Below are positions 5,614-12,403 of a stretch of DNA of 18,042 nucleotides, piece by piece. The position numbers and the translations under genes are program-made. The notes below the pieces were generated by a model. The model was not told the origin of the DNA. It worked only from the letters and a program-made list of their open reading frames with translations, and ran no database searches. Position 1 is the stretch's first letter; every line of letters starts with the position of its first letter. This DNA is from Thioalkalivibrio sp. GTDB taxonomy: Bacteria > Pseudomonadota > Gammaproteobacteria > SpSt-1174. The stretch lies in NCBI GenBank assembly GCA_011046015.1, contig DSBO01000160.1, forward strand, positions 1 to 18,042, in the 5' to 3' direction.

Positions 5614-7989
5614 ATGGCGCAGGAAGGCAGTCGGTCGATACGCAAGAATGGCCTGGGACCCTGGCTCCTGGGGCTGCTGCTGGCCGCGCTGGCCGGTACG
5701 GTGCTGGCGCAGGACCAGGCGGCCGAGTGGACCCGCGAGGCCGCGGAGAGCCTGCAGCAGATCGAGAACAGGCTCGCGCCGGTGGACCCGGAAACCGCCG
5801 ACGCCGGCGCCATCGGCGCGGCGCTGCGCGAGGTGGGCAGCCTGCGCACCCGGGCCCAGCAGTGCGTGACCACTGCCGAGGAGGCGATCAAGAAGCTCGA
5901 TGCCACCCTCGCATCGCTCGGGGAGGCGCAGCAGGGCGAACCCGCGGAGGTCACGCGCGAACGCCGCGACCTGGAACAACAACGCGCCGCGCAGGAACAG
6001 ACACTGTCCACCTGCCGGCTGCTCGGGGTACAGGCCCAGCGGCTCTCCGAGGTCCTCGCGCAGGGCCAGCAGGCGATCCTCGCCAGCCGCCTGCTCGCGC
6101 GCGGCCCGGACGCGTGGACCGTCCTCAAGGCCAACCTGATCGCTCCGGGGCAGTGGCTGATCTCCCTCTGGCGCCTGCTCGAACTGGAGGAATCCAAGGG
6201 CCTGCCTGACCTCCGCCAATGGCTGTTGACGCTGGGCATGCTGATCCTCGGTGCCGCCGCCGGGTTCGGCCTGCGCAGGCTGCTGTTTCGACGCGACCTG
6301 GCCGCACGCGACCAGGCAGGGATCGCCGCGAACTTCGCACTGGCGCTGGCGGTTCAGACCCGGCGCGACCTGCCGGTGTGGGGCGCGCTGGCACTGCCGG
6401 CCATCTATCTGCTCATCGCCCTGCCCGTCAGTCCGCTGCCCCTGGTGACGGCCGCCGCGGTGGGCCTGGCGCTGTTCGCGCTACTGATATCGCTGATCAG
6501 CGTGCTGCTGGTCCCGCATGCCCCGGCCACCGACTGGCTGATGCGCCCGGCGGACGCGGCGCGGGCGCTGGGCCGACGCCTCAAGGCCCTGGCCGCCCTG
6601 GGCCTGGTCGGCTACCTGCTGTTCGTCACCAGCCTGCGCGACGCACTGAGTCCGGATCTCTACCTGCTCGCCCGCGGTATCTACGGCACCGTGCTCATCC
6701 TCAACCTGGTGGACATCGTCTGGCTCCTGCGTCGGGCGAGCTGGGCACTGGTCGGCCGCCTGCCACGCCTGGCGCTGATGGCGGCGCTGCTGGGCATGCT
6801 GCTGGCCGAGTACCTCGGCTACCGCAACCTGGCGAGTTACCTGCTCGGCGGGACCATGGGCAGCCTGTTCGCGCTCGCCATCGCCATGCTGGCGAGCCTA
6901 CTGCTCACCGACCTTTACAACGGTATCGACGAGGGACGGCTCGGCTGGCAGCGGCGGCTGCGCGCGCGCCTGGGGCTGAAGAGCCACGAACTGGTCCCGG
7001 GTCTGACCTGGCTGCGGCTGTTCACGCTGGTGGTGATCTGGGGCGGGTTCCTGCTGTGGATCACCGCCATCTGGGGCTTCTCGCAACAGGGTCAGAGCCT
7101 GCTGGTGCCCTACCTCACCGGCGGCTTCACCATTGGCTCGCTCAACATCGTGCCCGCCTACCTGCTGGGCGGACTGGCCGCCTTCGCGCTGCTGCTTAAC
7201 TTGTCTCGCTACATCAAGCAGCACCTGATCCCGCGCTGGCTGCGTCACACCCGCATGGACATGGGGGCGCGCGAGGCGGTGGCGTCGGTCACGGGCTATA
7301 TCGGTATCGCGGTGGCGGCCCTGGTAGCGCTGTCCATCGCCGGCTTCGAGATGCAGAACCTCGCGATCATCGCCGGCGCACTGTCGGTGGGGATCGGCTT
7401 CGGCCTGCAGAACATCGTCAACAACTTCGTATCCGGCCTGATCCTGCTGTTCGAACGCCCCATCCGCCGGGGTGACTGGATCGTGGCCGGCGGCACCGAG
7501 GGTTACGTCAAGAGCATCAACATCCGCTCCACCCAGATCCAGACCTTCGACCGCGCTGACGTGATCGTGCCGAACTCCGAGCTGATCTCCCAGCAGGTCA
7601 CCAACTGGATGCTGGCCGACAAGTACGGGCGCGTGGTGGTGCCGGTGGGCGTCTCCTACGACTCGGACCCCGAGCAGGTGCGCGACATCCTGACCGCGGT
7701 TGCCGAGGAACACCCGCTGGTGCTCAAGGGCCACCCGGAGCTGGCCGATCCCCGGGTGCTGTTCCGTCAGTTCGGCGACAGCTCGCTGGACTTCGAGTTG
7801 CGCTTCTTCATCACCGAGGTGGACCAGCGGCTGACGACCATCAGTGAGATCAACTTCGAGATCTTCCGCGCCTTCAAGCGCGAGGGCATCGAGATCCCGT
7901 ACCCGCAGCGCGACCTGCACCTGCGGAGCTGGCCCGGGCGCGAGGGCGGCGAGGAGAATCCCACCCTGCCGCCACGCGCGCAGGACTGA
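5614..7989 (+). CDS. Large MscS-family mechanosensitive channel
   Basis: This 791-residue protein belongs to the large MscS subfamily (MscK/YbdG/YjeP-like), which opens under membrane tension to release solutes during hypo-osmotic shock. A signal peptide (about 1-32, ending TVLA) leads into a roughly 150-residue charged, coiled-coil-prone periplasmic domain. About ten membrane segments follow, up to residue 600. The MscS core starts near residue 555. Its pore helix carries the Gly/Ala-rich run ALSVGIGFGLQNIVNNFVSG, followed by LFERPIRRGDWI of the beta domain. The C-terminal alpha/beta vestibule domain (VVVPVGVSYDSDPEQVRDIL, FFITEVDQR, GIEIPYPQRDLHL) is intact. ATG 5614 is preceded by AGGG at suitable spacing. 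The next gene has its own promoter. Which named paralog it corresponds to cannot be decided here. Confidence 0.93.
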   Translation: MAQEGSRSIRKNGLGPWLLGLLLAALAGTVLAQDQAAEWTREAAESLQQIENRLAPVDPETADAGAIGAALREVGSLRTRAQQCVTTAEEAIKKLDATLASLGEAQQGEPAEVTRERRDLEQQRAAQEQTLSTCRLLGVQAQRLSEVLAQGQQAILASRLLARGPDAWTVLKANLIAPGQWLISLWRLLELEESKGLPDLRQWLLTLGMLILGAAAGFGLRRLLFRRDLAARDQAGIAANFALALAVQTRRDLPVWGALALPAIYLLIALPVSPLPLVTAAAVGLALFALLISLISVLLVPHAPATDWLMRPADAARALGRRLKALAALGLVGYLLFVTSLRDALSPDLYLLARGIYGTVLILNLVDIVWLLRRASWALVGRLPRLALMAALLGMLLAEYLGYRNLASYLLGGTMGSLFALAIAMLASLLLTDLYNGIDEGRLGWQRRLRARLGLKSHELVPGLTWLRLFTLVVIWGGFLLWITAIWGFSQQGQSLLVPYLTGGFTIGSLNIVPAYLLGGLAAFALLLNLSRYIKQHLIPRWLRHTRMDMGAREAVASVTGYIGIAVAALVALSIAGFEMQNLAIIAGALSVGIGFGLQNIVNNFVSGLILLFERPIRRGDWIVAGGTEGYVKSINIRSTQIQTFDRADVIVPNSELISQQVTNWMLADKYGRVVVPVGVSYDSDPEQVRDILTAVAEEHPLVLKGHPELADPRVLFRQFGDSSLDFELRFFITEVDQRLTTISEINFEIFRAFKREGIEIPYPQRDLHLRSWPGREGGEENPTLPPRAQD

Positions 7990-7991
7990 CG

Positions 7992-8020
7992 TTGGCGACG
8001 GTCGGGCCGCTCGGTATAGT
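7992..8020 (+). promoter_or_regulatory. Sigma-70-type promoter for the truncated hemoglobin gene
   Basis: TTGGCG (7992-7997) and TATAGT (8015-8020) are separated by exactly 17 bases, just after the channel gene's stop. Transcription would begin near 8027. This excludes the in-frame TTG at 7992 as a translation start. Confidence 0.6.
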
Positions 8021-8048
8021 AGTCGCCCGGCCCATGCAAACGATCACC

Positions 8049-8453
8049 ATGACTCAGCAGCCCACCCCGGACAACGAGCCGACCCCCTACGAGCGCCTCG
8101 GCGGTGATGCCGCCGTGCGCCGCCTGGTGGACCGCTTCTACACGCTGATGGACACCCTGCCCGAGACGTATGAGATCCGCCGCCTGCACCCGCAGGACCT
8201 GTCGGGCTCGGCCGACAAGCTCTACAAGTTCCTCTCCGGCTGGCTGGGCGGTCCGCCGCTTTACTGGGACGAATACGGTCACCCCATGCTGCGTCGCCGG
8301 CACCTGCCCTTCCCCATCGGCGAGGCCGAGCGCGACCAGTGGCTGCTGTGCATGAACCAGGCACTGGACGAACAGGTGGACGACGCCGAACTGCGCGAGG
8401 CCCTCAAGCGCGCCTTCTTCGGCACCGCCGACCACATGCGCAACCGCGGCTGA
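8049..8453 (+). CDS. Group II truncated hemoglobin (trHbO type)
   Basis: This 134-residue protein has the 2-on-2 globin pattern of group II truncated hemoglobins. It begins with YERLGGDAAVRRLVDRFYTLM, where Tyr31 is the B10 position, followed by KLYKFLSGWLGGPPLYWDEYGHPMLRRRHLPF with proximal His85 (F8). Trp98 (ERDQWLLCM) is the G8 tryptophan diagnostic of groups II and III. Such proteins bind O2 and NO and are linked to NO or peroxide handling or O2 supply. ATG 8049 is chosen because it leaves a normal N-terminus. ATG 8034 is also downstream of the predicted transcript start and would add five residues. Neither has a strong ribosome-binding site. The UbiA-type gene follows with one base between stop and start, so the two are probably translationally coupled. 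Confidence 0.93.
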   Translation: MTQQPTPDNEPTPYERLGGDAAVRRLVDRFYTLMDTLPETYEIRRLHPQDLSGSADKLYKFLSGWLGGPPLYWDEYGHPMLRRRHLPFPIGEAERDQWLLCMNQALDEQVDDAELREALKRAFFGTADHMRNRG

Positions 8454-8454
8454 C

Positions 8455-9354
8455 GTGCCCCCCCTCGCCCGCGCCCTGCCGGGGCTGGCCCGCGCGCCCT
8501 TCCTCTTGCTGGCCCTGGTGGCCTGGGCCATCGGCGCGGCTGCCGCCTACTGGCTGCCTGGCCCCGTGCATTGGGACCAGGCCCTGCTCGCCCTGCTGGC
8601 CGCGGTGCTCGCCCATACGGCGGTCAACAGCCTCAACGAATACCATGACTTTCGCAGCGGGCTGGACCTGCACACCACCCGCACTCCCTTCAGCGGCGGC
8701 AGCGGGGTGCTTCCCCGGCACCCGGCGTGGGCACCCCCGGCCCTGGCGCTGGGACTCATCACGCTGCTGGCGAGCATCGCCCTGGGACTCCACCTGGTGC
8801 GGGCCGGCGGACCGGCCGCTCTGGTGCTGGGCCTCGTCGGTGTACTGCTGGTCACCACCTACACTCCCTGGCTCAACCGTACGCCCTGGCTTTGTCTCAT
8901 CGCGCCCGGCATCGGCTTCGGACCGGTGATCGTCGCGGGCACCGGTGTCGTGCTCACCGGCGGCTTCGACCCCCGCCTGCTCGCCGCCTCGCTGCCCATG
9001 CTGTTTCTGGCCAGCAACCTGTTGCTGCTGAACCAGCTGCCGGACCGGGAGGCAGACGCCGGTGTGGGCCGGCGCCACCTGCCCATCGTCATCGGCCCCC
9101 GGGCAAGCCTGTACGTGTTCGGGGCGGGGCTGCTCGCGGGCTACGCGAGCCTGGTGCTCGGCTGGCTGGGCGGCCTGTTACCGGCCGGGGTACTGGCGGG
9201 GCTTGTCACCCTGCCGCTGGGAATCGTGGTATTACGCGGGGCCTGGCGCCACCACGCGGACAGCGCGCGGCTCACGCCTGTACTGGGACAGAACGTACTA
9301 CTGGTACTGGGAACCGGCGGCCTGCAGGCCGCCGGGCTGTTTCTCTCGACCTGA
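8455..9354 (+). CDS. UbiA-family membrane prenyltransferase
   Basis: UbiA-family enzymes transfer an isoprenoid chain to an aromatic or heme acceptor within the membrane. The 299-residue protein is very hydrophobic, with about eight or nine helices. Both Mg-diphosphate aspartate motifs are present: NEYHDFRSGLD (Asn61, Asp65, Asp71) and DREAD (Asp197-Asp201). The first motif is closest to MenA-like members (NDYFDFxSGxD). The GTG start at 8455 lies one base after the hemoglobin stop, and MPPLARALPGLARAPFLLLA gives a normal N-terminus. No other quinone or heme biosynthesis gene is nearby, so the acceptor (naphthoate, benzoquinone-type or other) is unknown. The gene meets the hemerythrin gene tail to tail, 12 bases apart. 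Confidence 0.85.
   Translation: MPPLARALPGLARAPFLLLALVAWAIGAAAAYWLPGPVHWDQALLALLAAVLAHTAVNSLNEYHDFRSGLDLHTTRTPFSGGSGVLPRHPAWAPPALALGLITLLASIALGLHLVRAGGPAALVLGLVGVLLVTTYTPWLNRTPWLCLIAPGIGFGPVIVAGTGVVLTGGFDPRLLAASLPMLFLASNLLLLNQLPDREADAGVGRRHLPIVIGPRASLYVFGAGLLAGYASLVLGWLGGLLPAGVLAGLVTLPLGIVVLRGAWRHHADSARLTPVLGQNVLLVLGTGGLQAAGLFLST
9314..9335. repeat. Perfect 22-bp palindrome within the 3' end of the UbiA-type gene
   Basis: The sequence CCGGCGGCCTG is followed at once by its exact reverse complement. It lies 17 bases before the stop codon and encodes part of GGLQAAG. A short pyrimidine run (GTTTCTCTC) follows, so it could form a weak terminator hairpin at the convergent gene junction. Confidence 0.5.
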
Positions 9355-9366
9355 AACGGCAGGCCC

Positions 9367-10074
9367 TCAGCGCACCTCGCCAATACGCTCGCGGGCGATG
9401 CGGAACAGCTCATCTTCCTCACCTTCCATGTTGTGGATCAGCCGCTTCCAGTGCGGGAAGAGGTTCTCCTCCTCGCGATACTCGTGCTTGGCGAGCTGCC
9501 CCGAGAGCATGGCGAAGAAGGGTGCCAGCATGCCGGCATCGCCCAGGCCCTCGTCGATCAACTCCTCCATCATCACCGTCTGTTCCAGGATCTGCTCGTG
9601 CTCGCGCACCATGATGGAGGTCGGGTCGTCGCCGGCGGGGCTGCGCGGCAGATCAAGGCGCGGCGCGAGGATCTCATCCTCCAGGCTCACGTGCCGACGC
9701 AGTGCCTCCGCGTACTCGCGAAAGTAAGGCAGCGCCTCCTCGATCTTGTTGGCGTTGGTGAGGTGCAGGGCGTTGGCAAAGAGCTTGTCGATGCGCAGGT
9801 GGTCGCGGGTCAGCAGGTCGATGAGATCGGCCGCCGCCACGTCGTCACGCCGCTTCACGCTCACTGTCCATACCGGCGGGCCCGCCTCGGTCACCTCCCA
9901 GTGGATACCGCGACGCAGCTGGATCTCCAGACTCTTCATCAGGATGGCGGGCTCCTCGGCGAGCCGGAGCGTCGCGTCCTCGCCGTGGCGCAGCTCACGC
10001 AGTTCATAAAAGGCGTAGCTGTGGGGGGCCATCCCCAGGTCGTCACCAGTCAGATCGATCACGCGTGTAGACAT
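9367..10074 (-). CDS. DUF2249-hemerythrin (HHE) fusion protein
   Basis: The 235-residue protein joins an N-terminal DUF2249 domain (about 3-75, VIDLTGDDLGMAPHSYAFYELREL and RRGIHWEV) to a hemerythrin-like four-helix bundle (about 83-232). Candidate di-iron ligands are His92, His128, Glu132, His159, His197 and Glu201 (DHLRID, RRHVSLEDE, REHEQ, AKHEYREEE), the complete HHE pattern. Related proteins bind O2 or NO, or repair damaged iron-sulfur clusters, and DUF2249-HHE genes are common near denitrification genes. ATG 10074 is chosen over the ATG at 10137 because GAGG sits six bases before it and the upstream 21 residues are not family-like. It is divergent from the membrane-cytochrome operon, with a 247-base gap containing an FNR-like box that could serve both. 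Confidence 0.88.
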   Translation of the reverse strand: MSTRVIDLTGDDLGMAPHSYAFYELRELRHGEDATLRLAEEPAILMKSLEIQLRRGIHWEVTEAGPPVWTVSVKRRDDVAAADLIDLLTRDHLRIDKLFANALHLTNANKIEEALPYFREYAEALRRHVSLEDEILAPRLDLPRSPAGDDPTSIMVREHEQILEQTVMMEELIDEGLGDAGMLAPFFAMLSGQLAKHEYREEENLFPHWKRLIHNMEGEEDELFRIARERIGEVR

Positions 10075-10242
10075 CTCAAACCTCGAAATCGCGAAACAGC
10101 GGGGCCCGCCCGCAGGACTACCCCATACCTCCGGCATGGGGTGAACGTAACGCGGGCATTAATGCCCATCCGCGCGCGGCGTGCAAGTAACCCCTGAGAC
10201 AACACGGGCTCCGCCGGGTTGCGTGCAGGATAAAACATGCGC

Positions 10243-10256
10243 ATGATATGCATCAA
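10243..10256. promoter_or_regulatory. FNR/ANR/DNR-like binding site
   Basis: ATGAT-ATGC-ATCAA matches the TTGAT-N4-ATCAA consensus at 9 of 10 fixed positions, with a symmetric TGAT/ATCA core. Its centre lies about 47 bases before the start point predicted from the TATAAT at 10285, some 6 bases further than a standard class II site at -41.5. It could also act on the divergent hemerythrin gene. FNR and DNR proteins activate genes at low oxygen or in response to NO. Confidence 0.55.
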
Positions 10257-10284
10257 AGAAACAGATGACGCCGAGCTGCCACGT

Positions 10285-10290
10285 TATAAT
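10285..10290 (+). promoter_or_regulatory. -10 element of the four-gene membrane/lipoyl/cytochrome operon
   Basis: A perfect TATAAT lies 31 bases upstream of the ATG at 10322. No recognisable -35 precedes it, consistent with activation from the FNR-like site. The predicted start near 10297 rules out the in-frame ATG at 10265. Confidence 0.55.
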
Positions 10291-10321
10291 CGTACCCACG
10301 GATGTCGAACCCGAGCACAAC

Positions 10322-10720
10322 ATGCACAAGCGCAACCGCCTCTTCATCACCCTGGCCCTGGTCTACGCCCTGATCGGCGGCCTGGTCTCACTGACCTGGC
10401 TCGCTTGGCCGGGACTCCTCCCGGGCAACGTGCCGCGCCTGCACGGCCACATCATGCTGCTCGGTTTCATGGCCATGATGATCTATGGCGTGGGCCTGCA
10501 CGTGCTGCCGCGCTTCTCCGGGCGGCCGCTGTTTTCCGAGCGCATGGCCAACTGGCAGCTGTGGGTGAGCAATATCGGCCTTTGGCTGATGGCCGCCGGC
10601 TGGCTCGTGCTGGACAACCGGCTGGTGGGGCTCGGCGGACTGGCGAGCTGGATCGGCATCGGCATGTTCGCCGGTAACATCCTGCTCACCGTGCGTCACT
10701 ACGGGCCGAAGGGGGCATAG
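10322..10720 (+). CDS. Four-helix membrane protein with NnrS-like histidine motif
   Basis: This 132-residue protein has four membrane helices (about 8-28, 42-64, 77-98, 104-124). The second helix carries LHGHIMLLGFMAMM and ends LHVLPRFSGRP, with His41, His43 and His60. The run resembles the HxHEMLFGF...TGR motif of NnrS, a heme- and copper-containing membrane protein of NO metabolism, and the helices of heme-copper oxidase subunit I. The family link is inference from this motif. It shares the H-x16-H-x-LPRF segment with the membrane half of the third gene in the operon, so the two are paralogous and may form a heterodimer. ATG 10322 is used because it is the first after the predicted transcript start. 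It is the first gene of an operon, with the next start two bases after its stop. Confidence 0.75.
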   Translation: MHKRNRLFITLALVYALIGGLVSLTWLAWPGLLPGNVPRLHGHIMLLGFMAMMIYGVGLHVLPRFSGRPLFSERMANWQLWVSNIGLWLMAAGWLVLDNRLVGLGGLASWIGIGMFAGNILLTVRHYGPKGA

Positions 10721-10722
10721 GC

Positions 10723-11175
10723 ATGAGCAAGACCGAATACCGCGGCTGCGAGCTGCCGGACGACCTGCTCTACGACCTGGACTACGTCTGGGCGCGGCCG
10801 GAGAACGACGGCACCTTCACCCTGGGCATCACCGACCCCGCGCAGACCATGGCCGGGCGCGTGCAGTACTTTCGCTTTCGCAAGGAAGGCTCGCACCGCG
10901 AGGCCGGCAAGCCGGTGGCGCGACTCGAGTCCGGCAAGTGGGCCGGTGGCATCCCCACGCCCTTCGACGGCACCATCGTGCGCATCAACCCGGCGGTGGA
11001 AAAGGACCCGGGGCTGGTGAATGTCGCCCCCTACAGCGATGCGTGGCTGGTGGTGATGCGGCCCGACGATCCGCAGCAGGCCTACGAGCGCCTGACCACC
11101 GGCCCCGAGGCCATGGACGCCCTGCGCGCCTGGATCGACCGCTACGACCTGCAGTGCATGCGCTGCGCCGACTGA
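10723..11175 (+). CDS. GcvH-like lipoyl-carrier protein with C-terminal CxxC
   Basis: The middle of this 150-residue protein is a GcvH-type barrel: YVWARPENDGTFTLGITDPA, then AGKPVARLESGKWAGGIPTP with Lys72 at the lipoyl-lysine position, then GTIVRINPAVEKDPGLVNVAPYSDAWL. GcvH carries aminomethyl-lipoate between glycine cleavage proteins, but no gcvT, gcvP or lipoate-attachment gene is near. This protein also ends DLQCMRCAD, a Cys145-Cys148 pair absent from ordinary GcvH. It sits between two redox-type membrane genes, so it is more likely a lipoate-based electron or sulfur carrier, in the manner of the GcvH-related lipoate-binding proteins of sulfur oxidisers. The start ATG is two bases after the preceding stop, with GGGGGC/AGG as the ribosome-binding site. 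Lipoylation itself is inferred. Confidence 0.82.
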   Translation: MSKTEYRGCELPDDLLYDLDYVWARPENDGTFTLGITDPAQTMAGRVQYFRFRKEGSHREAGKPVARLESGKWAGGIPTPFDGTIVRINPAVEKDPGLVNVAPYSDAWLVVMRPDDPQQAYERLTTGPEAMDALRAWIDRYDLQCMRCAD

Positions 11176-11195
11176 ACGCGGGGGACAGACACACC

Positions 11196-11906
11196 ATGAA
11201 GGTTGAACTGGTTGTTTCCGAGTGGTGCCAGACCTGTCACCAGGCGGAGAAGGTCTGGCGCGGCATCGCCGAGAAGAAGGCCATCGAGTTCGCAGTGGTG
11301 GACATGGGCCAGCCCGAGGGCCGCGAGCTGGCCACACGCCTGCGCATCCGCTCCATCCCCGCCATCGTGCTCGACGGCGAACTGGCCCAGATCGGCGTGC
11401 ACCCGGAGGGTGAGTGCCTGAAGCTGGTGGCCGGGGCCCCCGACCGCAAGGGCGGCGGGGCGCGCCACGTCGGCCTTGGTCTGAGCACGGGGAGCCGCGC
11501 CGCGATCCTGGCGGCCATGGGCTATGTCTTTGTCGCCGGCGGCTTCCTGCCCCTTGGCGGCCTGTTCGGCGAGGGCCACCTGCGCCCGCTGCCGCTGCAC
11601 CTGTTCACCGTCGGCTTCATGACGTTCCTGGTCTACGGGCTGGCCGAGCACATGCTGCCGCGCTTTACCGGCAATCCGATCCGTGGCGGGCTCTGGAGCT
11701 ACGGCCAGCAGGCACTGGCGCACCTGGGGCTGTGGCTGCTGCTGACTGGCCTCGGCCTCGGCCAGCCCGGCATCGCCGTGACCGGCGCCGCCGGGCTCTG
11801 GATCTCGCTACTGGTCTTCACCCTGCGCCTGTGGCCCGTCCTGTGGCCGCCGGGCGGCGGGCGGGAGCGGTCCCGCATGCCGACCCAACCCGACAACCCG
11901 ATCTGA
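11196..11906 (+). CDS. Thioredoxin-fold domain fused to a four-helix NnrS-like membrane domain
   Basis: Residues 1-80 form a thioredoxin/glutaredoxin-like domain with the redox pair Cys11-Cys14 (EWCQTCHQ) and the cis-Pro signature RSIPAIVLDGE (Pro55). Residues about 103-218 hold four membrane helices, with LPLHLFTVGFMTFLVYG, His135 and EHMLPRF (His152). They repeat the H-x16-H-x-LPRF pattern of the operon's first protein. No signal peptide precedes the thioredoxin domain, so it should face the cytoplasm, where it could exchange with the lipoyl/CxxC protein encoded 20 bases upstream. ATG 11196 is selected because it begins the domain cleanly after GGGGGA; an upstream in-frame ATG at 10938 would read through the previous gene. 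I infer passage of electrons from thiols to a membrane heme or quinone. The exact cofactor is unknown. Confidence 0.8.
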   Translation: MKVELVVSEWCQTCHQAEKVWRGIAEKKAIEFAVVDMGQPEGRELATRLRIRSIPAIVLDGELAQIGVHPEGECLKLVAGAPDRKGGGARHVGLGLSTGSRAAILAAMGYVFVAGGFLPLGGLFGEGHLRPLPLHLFTVGFMTFLVYGLAEHMLPRFTGNPIRGGLWSYGQQALAHLGLWLLLTGLGLGQPGIAVTGAAGLWISLLVFTLRLWPVLWPPGGGRERSRMPTQPDNPI

Positions 11907-11915
11907 GGACACCCC

Positions 11916-12398
11916 ATGCCCCGCTACACGATTGTGCTGCTTGCCGTCACTCTGGCGTTCACCCCCGGCGTCCGCGCGGACGCCCCCGAGGCCCCGCACA
12001 TGGCCGACGACCCCGACCGACGGGCCGTCATCCCGATGAATCCGGCCGGGCGCGACGTGGTGCTCGCCGAGATGCGCATGTTCCTGAAAGGCGTACAGCA
12101 GATTGCGGCCGGCCTCGCCGACGACGACATCGAGACCGCTGCCGCCGCCGCCCGCTCGCTGGGGCTCGGCATGGCCGAGACGGTACCGCCGGAGGTGGCG
12201 CAGCAGTTACCGATGGAGTTCCGCCAGCTCGGGCGCGCCACCCATGCCGATTTCGACCAGATCGCCATGGATCTGGAGGCCATGGGTGATTCGCGGCACG
12301 CCCTGCGCCAGCTCGGCGACACCCTCAACAAGTGCGTCGCCTGCCACGCCACGTGGCGCATCGAGACCGGGGATCTGGGGCGCGGACTACGCCCCTGA
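11916..12398 (+). CDS. Exported cytochrome c'-like monoheme protein
   Basis: This 160-residue protein begins with a Sec signal peptide (about 1-21, ending VRA). A helical bundle follows, and a single heme c site CVACH (140-144) stands near the C-terminus in NKCVACHATWR. A C-terminal CxxCH after four helices is the cytochrome c' layout, whose members bind NO and CO at the distal heme face. The order of features supports that family. The 16-residue tail after the heme site is slightly longer than usual. It is the last gene of the operon, starting nine bases after the preceding stop with TGAGGA as the ribosome-binding site. It is the only exported member, so it may accept electrons or bind NO in the periplasm. 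It converges on ycgL, five bases away. Confidence 0.85.
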   Translation: MPRYTIVLLAVTLAFTPGVRADAPEAPHMADDPDRRAVIPMNPAGRDVVLAEMRMFLKGVQQIAAGLADDDIETAAAAARSLGLGMAETVPPEVAQQLPMEFRQLGRATHADFDQIAMDLEAMGDSRHALRQLGDTLNKCVACHATWRIETGDLGRGLRP

Positions 12399-12403
12399 GG
12401 GAA

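Noticed and set aside
7992..8048. TTG 7992 as the hemoglobin start
   Set aside because: The TTG is part of the -35 hexamer and lies upstream of the predicted transcript start.
10075..10137. ATG 10137 as the hemerythrin start
   Set aside because: The extra 21 residues are low quality, and ATG 10074 has a GAGG site and a natural DUF2249 start.
10154..10167. Perfect 14-bp palindrome GGGCATTAATGCCC between the divergent genes
   Set aside because: About one such palindrome is expected by chance in a window this size, and it matches no regulator consensus I know; it does not fit NsrR or NorR patterns.
10265..10321. ATG 10265 as the start of the first operon gene
   Set aside because: It is upstream of the TATAAT element, and the extra residues are not membrane-protein-like.
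10723..11175. Ordinary glycine cleavage H protein
   Set aside because: There are no gcvT/gcvP neighbours, and the protein has a C-terminal CxxC and a redox-gene context; kept as GcvH-like only.
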